From: Cytobacillus pseudoceanisediminis
GTDB lineage: Bacteria; Bacillota; Bacilli; Bacillales; Cytobacillaceae
Length of the DNA stretch: 64,000 nt
Assembly: GCF_023516215.1 (NCBI RefSeq)
Contig: NZ_CP097349.1
Coordinates: forward strand, 5,112,001 to 5,176,000
Direction of reading: 5' to 3'
Shown piece after piece: positions 58,748 through 64,000 of this stretch. The notes beneath the pieces are model-generated. The model did not search any database, was not told the DNA's origin, and was given only the letters and a program-made list of their open reading frames with translations. A program made the position numbers and the translations under genes. Every line of letters begins with the position of its first letter. Position 1 is the first letter of the stretch.

Positions 58748-60184
58748 ATGGCCCAGCATTGGCAGGAGATGCTCCCCATTGATCGATATACAGTAGCAGC
58801 CAGCGGGCTTTTGCATGATTATGACCGAAAAGTGCTGACGCTGTTATACCAGCCGCTCATTGGCTCTGTGTGCTTCAGTTTATATATGACATTATGGGCG
58901 GAACTTGAAGAAAATCGGCTATGGTCATCTTCTAATTCACACCATAGTTTAATGAATTTCATGGACATGGGGCTTAAGGATATATATGAAGCCCGCCTTA
59001 AGCTTGAAGGGATAGGACTTTTAAAGGTATACGTAAACAAAGATGAAGAGACAAGGTCATTTATTTATGAACTGCTTCCCCCGCTGACACCTGAACAATT
59101 TTTCCTTGATGGCATGCTTAATATTTATCTTTATAAGAAATTGGGCAGAAACCAATTTATGAGGCTTAAACGCTTCTTCTCAGAACAGAAGGTGAAGACA
59201 GCTACAGGGTATGAGGAAGTAACCAAGGCTTTTCAGGATGTATTTCAATCAGGACACCCTGGTTCTTTTGAGATTGACGATGAAGTGGTGCAGCTGATGA
59301 ATGAATCAGAGGTGGAAGGGTATATTGGAAGGCAGGAGCAGGAAGGTATTCAAATCGGGAATGAAGATTTTAATTTTGAACTGCTTCAGGCAGGGCTGAA
59401 TGAATCACTAGTACCGAAAAAGGCCATTACAGTTAAAGTAAAGGAATCTATCAGCAATCTTGCCTTTTTGTACGGAATCGACCCCATTCAAATGAAAAAT
59501 ATCGTCATCAGCGCAGTAAATGAAGATAATGAGATAAACATTGATGAGTTGAGAAAATCTGCACGGGACTGGTATCAATTCCAAAACCAGGACCAGCTGC
59601 CATCCCTGATTGACAGGGTTCAGCCTGCCATCCATCAGACTCATAAAAAACAGCCTGAAACGCAGGAAGAAGAGTTGATCCGTTATTTGGAAATCACCTC
59701 ACCAAGGCAGCTATTAAAAGATATATCAGGAGGGGCAGAGCCATCAAAAGGCGATATGCAGATCATTGAAGATGTCATGTTTCAGCAAAAGCTTTTGCCA
59801 GGGGTAATTAATGTACTGATTCAATATGTTATGCTCAAAACAGATATGAAATTGACCAAAGGCTACGTAGAAAAAATAGCTGGCCACTGGGCTAGAAAGA
59901 AAATAAAAACACCCCAGGAAGCTATAGCTTTAGCTAAGAAAGAACACCGTCAATACCTGGATTGGGCGGAAGGAAAGAAAACAGCCAGCACAACCGGTAA
60001 CAAAAAGAAGCCAATCAGGACAGAGATGCTTCCGGACTGGTTTGATGAAAAAAGCAGTTCATCAGCCAAAAAGAAAGAGCCCCAGCAGCAAATAAGCGAA
60101 AAGGATCAGTATGAGCTGGAAATGAAGAAAAAGGAGCTTCATGAAAAATTAAAAAAACTGCGTTCACAGGAGGTGACTGATTGA
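58748..60184 (+). CDS. dnaB: Replication initiation and membrane attachment protein DnaB
   Basis: Gram-positive DnaB, a helicase co-loader that works with DnaD and DnaI to bring the replicative helicase (DnaC in Bacillus) to the origin. Contains two DDBH1/DDBH2-type (DnaB/DnaD) domains; the YxxxIxxxW-like segment is near residues 385-400. The C-terminus is highly charged and coiled. The 478 residues fit. It is not the helicase. Its stop overlaps the dnaI start (TGATG). Confidence 0.93.
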   Translation: MAQHWQEMLPIDRYTVAASGLLHDYDRKVLTLLYQPLIGSVCFSLYMTLWAELEENRLWSSSNSHHSLMNFMDMGLKDIYEARLKLEGIGLLKVYVNKDEETRSFIYELLPPLTPEQFFLDGMLNIYLYKKLGRNQFMRLKRFFSEQKVKTATGYEEVTKAFQDVFQSGHPGSFEIDDEVVQLMNESEVEGYIGRQEQEGIQIGNEDFNFELLQAGLNESLVPKKAITVKVKESISNLAFLYGIDPIQMKNIVISAVNEDNEINIDELRKSARDWYQFQNQDQLPSLIDRVQPAIHQTHKKQPETQEEELIRYLEITSPRQLLKDISGGAEPSKGDMQIIEDVMFQQKLLPGVINVLIQYVMLKTDMKLTKGYVEKIAGHWARKKIKTPQEAIALAKKEHRQYLDWAEGKKTASTTGNKKKPIRTEMLPDWFDEKSSSSAKKKEPQQQISEKDQYELEMKKKELHEKLKKLRSQEVTD

Positions 60185-61113
60185 TGGAGAAAATTAATGA
60201 AACATTAAGGCGCCTTGCGGGCAATGAAGGTTTTCAAAAAAGGTATGAAATGATGAGAAACCAAACGCTTAATCACCCTGAAGTAAAGGCTTTTATCCAA
60301 ACTCATCAAGATGAATTGACATCTGAGATGGTTGAAAAGAGCCTTAGCAAACTCTTTGAGTATACACAGCAGAGCAAGGAGTGCAATAAATGTCCGAGCC
60401 TGGAGGGCTGTGTGAACTTTATGCAGGGCTATCATCCGGAACTTGTGATTCAAAGAGGATCGGTCGATCTGAAATATGATAAGTGCCCGCGCAAGGTCAT
60501 GCACGATGAGAAGCGGAGAAATGAAAAATTAATTCAGAGCTTATATGTACCATCTGATATCCTTCATGCCACTTTTGATTCCATATATGATGATGACGAT
60601 CGTATTGAGGCCGTTGATAAGGCGGCATCTTTTGTTATGGACTACCAGCCGGGATCCAAGGGAAAAGGAATTTATTTTTATGGGAAATTCGGTGTAGGAA
60701 AATCTTATTTGCTTGGTGCTATCGCCAATAAGCTTGCAAGCCAGAAAGTATCCTCCATGATTGTCTACGTTCCTGAACTATTCAGGGAATTGAAAAATTC
60801 AATTGGAGATCAAACTCTTAACAGCAAAATTGAAACCATTAAAAAAGCACCGGTTTTAATGTTTGATGACATTGGTGCAGAAACCATGTCCAGCTGGACA
60901 AGGGATGAGATTTTAGGGCCGATTCTGCAGTTCCGCATGCAGGAAAGCCTGCCAACTTTCTTTACTTCCAATTTCGACCTGCAGGGTCTTGAACATCATC
61001 TCTCCTACAGCCAGCGCGGAGAGGAAGAGAAAATGAAGGCAAGGAGAATCATGGAGCGCATTAAATACCTTGCTGAACCAGTGCTTGTAGAAGGACCGAA
61101 CAGAAGAGTATAA
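60184..61113 (+). CDS. dnaI: Primosomal protein DnaI
   Basis: AAA+ helicase loader. The N-terminal helicase-binding part has a zinc motif (CNKCPSLEGC and later DKCP). The AAA+ domain shows Walker A FYGKFGVGKSY, Walker B VLMFDDIGAE and a sensor region FTSNFD. ATG at 60184 behind CAGGAGGTG; overlaps the dnaB stop, so the loader proteins are made together. Length 309. Confidence 0.95.
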   Translation: MEKINETLRRLAGNEGFQKRYEMMRNQTLNHPEVKAFIQTHQDELTSEMVEKSLSKLFEYTQQSKECNKCPSLEGCVNFMQGYHPELVIQRGSVDLKYDKCPRKVMHDEKRRNEKLIQSLYVPSDILHATFDSIYDDDDRIEAVDKAASFVMDYQPGSKGKGIYFYGKFGVGKSYLLGAIANKLASQKVSSMIVYVPELFRELKNSIGDQTLNSKIETIKKAPVLMFDDIGAETMSSWTRDEILGPILQFRMQESLPTFFTSNFDLQGLEHHLSYSQRGEEEKMKARRIMERIKYLAEPVLVEGPNRRV

Positions 61114-61117
61114 TCTG

Positions 61118-61148
61118 AAAGCTGCCGATAAAGTATCCGGCAGCTTTT
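61118..61148 (+). terminator. Terminator after dnaBI
   Basis: AAAGCTGCCG pairs with CGGCAGCTTT across about nine bases and is followed by TGTTAT. Confidence 0.85.
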
Positions 61149-61185
61149 GTTATAAAGTAAGAAATCATTCCTTTGAACTTTGATA

Positions 61186-61296
61186 CTGTCTAGCTTCGGC
61201 AGCGTATACATCGCACGACCGAAAGCATTAGCTTTTGGGAGGACGTGGCGTTTTTAGTCTGCGTTCCTTCATGGGCAAGGCGCTTCCGCTTTTCTT
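61186..61296 (+). repeat. Long-hairpin repeat family R carrying module M, copy R7
   Basis: CTGTCTAGCTTCGGC is followed by a shortened module M (ATCGCACGACCGAAAGC, loop ATTA, GCTTTTGGGAGGACGTGG, TTTTTAGTCTGCG) and the R end GGGCAAGGCGCTTCCGCTTTTCTT. Between dnaI and ytxC. Confidence 0.75.
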
Positions 61297-61388
61297 ATAG
61301 TTTAATGCACTAAAAGGCTAATCCCACTTCTAACTTGGCCAAGTCCGCCATATACATAGAACAGAGATTTGTATAAAGGGGGATTTGG

Positions 61389-62273
61389 TTGATCGAAATC
61401 ATTTTCCAAAGCAGCACGGATGCGAGGAATTTTTATGAGCATCTTTATGTGCAGCTGCAGTCTTTTTGTCAATGTGATAATAATATTCTTCATTTTGAAG
61501 ATCGACATATAGTCAGAGTCTCTGCTGGAAATAACGGCAATGTCCTGAATATTGTTAAGGAAGTATTTTTTCAATTTATAGTGAACCAGAAGCAGGATGA
61601 TTGGTTTAAACGGATACTGATGGAGCATTATTATTATGAGGATGAAGGTGAACAGCAGCAGATTCTTGAAATCATTCACTCTATTTTGGAAGGAAGCAGG
61701 GAGGATCTTGCTGCGTTTGTCAGTGGCCTGGATGTAAAAGAAAGCTTGAGGAGCGCAATTGATCAGCTGTTTCAGAATAACATTTCCTTTTCTTTTGATT
61801 CTTTTGTAAAATTCCGAATGCGGCCGCTTATGAATGAAATGACCAAATACGTTGAAGTTTCCATCGATGAATATAAAATGGAGCAGGAATATCAGATGTT
61901 TATTCATACATTGAGGGACTTCCTGTCAGGAAAGCAGCCAAAGATTAATACGATCCATGTCGTGATGGATGAAGGTGTTTATTTTTATGATGAGCACTTG
62001 TGCGAAATTAAACGCGGAGAGCTATTAAGAATGATTGACCGCAAGCTATTATCCAATCATCCTGTATACGTGGATTCTGTTACGATTGCGCCGCTGCTCT
62101 CAATCGCACCTTCAGCCATTTATCTGTATTCAGATGATTTCGAGCAGCCGCTGGTCAGAACAATTCGCAATATTTTTGAAGAAAGACTTGAATTAAGCTC
62201 TATTGAAGCCTTTTATAATTATCAAAACGCCCATTCTTATGCCGATGATGAAAAATGTAAAAGATACCCTTGA
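61389..62273 (+). CDS. ytxC: Sporulation protein YtxC
   Basis: YtxC-like protein of 294 residues, about 33 kDa and largely acidic, without membrane segments. Family role is uncertain; the B. subtilis gene lies in the same place between dnaI and thrS and belongs to a sporulation-linked group. TTG start behind AAGGGGGAT. Its last codons overlap the -35 of the thrS promoter. Confidence 0.82.
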   Translation: MIEIIFQSSTDARNFYEHLYVQLQSFCQCDNNILHFEDRHIVRVSAGNNGNVLNIVKEVFFQFIVNQKQDDWFKRILMEHYYYEDEGEQQQILEIIHSILEGSREDLAAFVSGLDVKESLRSAIDQLFQNNISFSFDSFVKFRMRPLMNEMTKYVEVSIDEYKMEQEYQMFIHTLRDFLSGKQPKINTIHVVMDEGVYFYDEHLCEIKRGELLRMIDRKLLSNHPVYVDSVTIAPLLSIAPSAIYLYSDDFEQPLVRTIRNIFEERLELSSIEAFYNYQNAHSYADDEKCKRYP

Positions 62274-62298
62274 TTTTCCTGAAATAACAAACTATAAT
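62270..62298 (+). promoter_or_regulatory. SigA promoter of thrS
   Basis: TTGATT, 17-base spacer, TATAAT. The -35 overlaps the ytxC stop codon. Transcription would start just before the T-box leader. Confidence 0.7.
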
Positions 62299-62305
62299 AA
62301 CGTAC

Positions 62306-62562
62306 ATATTATAAAAATCGAGCAAAAGTTGCGATGAGGATATGGGTATTCTGATACGGTTTAAAGAGAGGGAAGGCAGGGCTGAAACCTTCCTAACACG
62401 ATTCGAATGCTTACCGCCTCTGAACTCCAGCCAGGAAATGGGCTGGCGGGAAAAGACCGTTATCTTACTACAGAGTCGTTTTTCTTCTAAGAGAACGAGA
62501 AGTAGGGTGGAACCGCGTGTTAAATACAACTCGTCCCTTTTTTAGGGACGGGTTTTTTTATT
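62306..62562 (+). promoter_or_regulatory. thrS: T-box leader riboswitch of thrS
   Basis: The conserved T-box AGGGTGGAACCGCG is at about 62504-62517, and the terminator AACTCGTCCC / GGGACGGGTT with a T-tract follows at 62529-62560. Upstream stem I elements are present and an ACC triplet (threonine codon) near 62413 is the likely specifier. Uncharged tRNA-Thr would favour the antiterminator. It lies unusually far, 420 bases, from the thrS start because repeats fill the gap. Confidence 0.88.
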
Positions 62563-62602
62563 TTTTCAAGTGTATAACCCGTTTTAGGAGCAAAATCTGA
62601 AT

Positions 62603-62829
62603 CCAGCTCCAGCGCCTAGCCCCTCGAGGTCACAAGTTTGTCTAGTTGCGGCTCCAGGGGACGAAAGACTAACCCATCCCTTTCAGAAGGAGAAAACGCC
62701 TTCTTGCAGGGCTTGTCTTCGTCCCTGGGCAGTCGCCTCCACATTTCGGGGATCCTTCAAAAAGGAAAGAACGCCTTTTTATGAGGCCCGCCTTGTGCTT
62801 GTCGGGGCTGATCAAGGCGCTTGCGCTTT
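62603..62829 (+). repeat. Long-hairpin repeat family R, full copy R8 (3' end joined to element C)
   Basis: CCAGCGCCTAGCCCCTCGAGGTCACAAG, a GTCTAGTTGCGGCTCC segment and the CCACATTTCGGGG body, ending GATCAAGGCGCTTGCGCTT. The usual TTTTCT end is replaced by TTTATCGCAG of the next element, so element C sits at the end of this repeat. Confidence 0.75.
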
Positions 62830-62966
62830 ATCGCAGTCTAACGGACAGTATATCCCCATGCAAGTTGGTTACACTCGATAAGTATGTATGGATAACTGCC
62901 CGTAAGGCCCGATAAGTTCAACTAACAATCAGGAGAAAATGACTCCTGATTGGAGTTTCACTTTAT
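62827..62966 (+). mobile_element. Non-autonomous IS605/PATE-like structured element, copy C (no module M)
   Basis: Between two TTTAT pentamers: starts CGCAGTCTAACGGACAGT and ends GATTGGAGTTTCAC. The left stem is ACAGT / ACTG with inner arms TATCC and GGATA; the right stem CAATCAGGAG / CTCCTGATTG is perfect. GGCCCGATAAGTTCAACTAAC is uninterrupted, showing where module M was inserted in copies A and B. The thrS ribosome-binding site AAGGAGG begins 5 bases after the second TTTAT. Confidence 0.65.
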
Positions 62967-62984
62967 AAATAAGGAGGAAATATC

Positions 62985-64000
62985 ATGTCAGAAGTTGTTA
63001 AAGTTTCGTTTCCAGATGGAGCTGTAAAGGAGTACCCTAAGGGAACGACAACAGAAGATATTGCAGCTTCGATCAGCCCGGGCCTGAAGAAAAAGGCAAT
63101 TGCCGGCAAGCTGGATGGAGAAATGTATGATCTTCGCCGTCCAATCGAAAAGGATGGAGCTATTGAAATTGTAACACCGGACTCAAACGATGCGCTGGAG
63201 GTTCTTCGCCACAGTACTGCCCATCTAATGGCGCAGGCAATCAAGCGTTTATATAAAAATGTAAAGCTTGGGGTAGGTCCTGTCATTGAAGGCGGATTTT
63301 ATTATGACATCGACCTCGAAGAATCACTTTCACCAGAAGACCTTCCTGTGATAGAAAAAGAAATGAAGAAAATCATTAATGAAAACCTTGACGTTGTCCG
63401 CAAGGAAGTCAGCCGTAATGAGGCGGTTCAGATGTACAAGGAAATTGGTGATGAATACAAGCTTGAACTGATTGAAGCCATTCCTGAAGATGAAACAGTG
63501 ACAATCTATGAGCAGGGCGAATTCTTTGATCTCTGCCGCGGAGTCCACGTTCCATCGACCGGCAAACTAAAAGAGTTTAAATTATTAAGTATTGCTGGCG
63601 CCTACTGGAGAGGCGACAGTGACAATAAGATGCTTCAGCGCATTTATGGAACAGCTTTCTTTAAGAAAGAAGACCTGGCCGAGCATTTGCGTCTCCTTGA
63701 GGAAGCGAAAGAGCGTGATCATCGTAAAATCGGCAAAGAGCTTAACTTGTTCATGAATTCGCAAAAAGTCGGACAGGGCTTGCCTATGTGGCTTCCAAAA
63801 GGGGCAACAATCCGCCGCAATATCGAGCGCTATATCGTTGATAAGGAAGAAAGACTGGGCTATGACCATGTATATACTCCGATCATGGGAAGTGTAGATC
63901 TTTATAAAACATCCGGGCACTGGGATCATTATCAGGAAGATATGTTCCCTGTAATGGAAATGGATAACGAACAGCTTGTTCTTCGTCCAATGAATTGCCC
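62985..64000 (+). CDS. thrS: Threonine-tRNA ligase, N-terminal part (runs off the window)
   Basis: Charges tRNA-Thr. The frame stays open to the window end, giving about 338 residues of a usual 640 or so. The TGS domain (residues 1-62), the editing domain with [10 protein letters not shown] (zinc-type HxxxH) and the start of the catalytic core with [10 protein letters not shown] and the motif-2 region RPMNCP are visible. ATG behind AAGGAGG. Expression is under the T-box upstream; element C lies directly before the ribosome-binding site. Confidence 0.95.
   Translation, partial: MSEVVKVSFPDGAVKEYPKGTTTEDIAASISPGLKKKAIAGKLDGEMYDLRRPIEKDGAIEIVTPDSNDALEVLRHSTAHLMAQAIKRLYKNVKLGVGPVIEGGFYYDIDLEESLSPEDLPVIEKEMKKIINENLDVVRKEVSRNEAVQMYKEIGDEYKLELIEAIPEDETVTIYEQGEFFDLCRGVHVPSTGKLKEFKLLSIAGAYWRGDSDNKMLQRIYGTAFFKKEDLAEHLRLLEEAKERDHRKIGKELNLFMNSQKVGQGLPMWLPKGATIRRNIERYIVDKEERLGYDHVYTPIMGSVDLYKTSGHWDHYQEDMFPVMEMDNEQLVLRPMNC

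Noticed and set aside
61302..61907. A 201-codon minus-strand frame opposite ytxC
   Set aside because: It is the antisense shadow of ytxC, has no start signal and an improbable Phe/Ile/His-rich composition.

Overview
The window is a low-GC Gram-positive chromosome segment from a spore-forming member of the Bacillaceae. Recognition is by gene order: it follows the Bacillus subtilis yt region (ytcI, ytcJ, NAD kinase, sppA, yteJ, ytfI, ytfJ, tpx, ytxK, ackA, moaB, argGH, ald, pepQ, ytkL, ytoI, ytpI, nrnA, ytrI, ytrH, dnaE, malic enzyme, accDA, pfkA, pyk, fxsA, ytvI, ytwI, citZ, icd, mdh, phoPR, polA, mutM, ytaF, coaE, gapB, speD, nrdR, dnaB, dnaI, ytxC, thrS). Protein similarity and the style of the intergenic repeats suggest a Cytobacillus / Bacillus firmus-like organism, but that is inference. 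No tRNA, rRNA, prophage or CRISPR array was seen.

Layout. 1-12.9 kb: acyl-CoA synthetase (cut by the window edge), amidohydrolase, RarD transporter, NAD kinase (minus strand), the sppA-yteJ-ytfI-gerW run, tpx, ytxK, ackA, an EcsC-family gene and moaB. 13-26.8 kb: a small unknown gene, a secreted serine hydrolase, argGH behind an ARG-box-like operator, a universal stress protein, ald, pepQ, ytkL, ytoI, ytpI, nrnA and the sporulation pair ytrH-ytrI. 26.8-37.5 kb: dnaE, malic enzyme, a FadR-type regulator, accD-accA, pfkA, pyk. 37.5-45.2 kb: membrane proteins, then the TCA genes citZ-icd-mdh with cre-like sites, and a MaoC-fold gene. 45.3-55.5 kb: phoPR, hflKC, polA, mutM, ytaF, coaE. 55.7 kb to the end: gapB, speD, a small unknown gene, nrdR, dnaB-dnaI, ytxC, and thrS behind a T-box.

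How the genes work together. Central carbon flow is concentrated here: pfkA, pyk, gapB, malic enzyme, ackA, citZ-icd-mdh and fatty-acid initiation (accDA). Visible control sites are cre-like boxes at ackA and citZ, and a pair of FadR-like palindromes flanking the malic enzyme-regulator-accDA block. Replication and repair (dnaE, polA, mutM, dnaB, dnaI, nrdR) and sporulation membrane proteins (gerW, ytrH, ytrI, ytvI, ytaF, ytxC) form the rest.

Two features dominate the search for unusual content. First, at least 13 genes or gene segments are broken by single-base contractions in short homopolymers (plus one expansion), many in essential genes; restoring one base gives the normal family length each time, which points to sequence error rather than gene loss. 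Second, intergenic spaces carry three interspersed repeat families. The most interesting is a 130-263 bp structured element (three copies) with covarying stems, flanked by TTTAT-like pentamers and resembling non-autonomous IS200/IS605-type elements with TnpB guide-RNA-like ends; two copies end directly against the ribosome-binding sites of ytcJ and thrS. A roughly 100 bp hairpin module occurs both inside this element and inside an unrelated long-hairpin repeat, so the two families share cargo.
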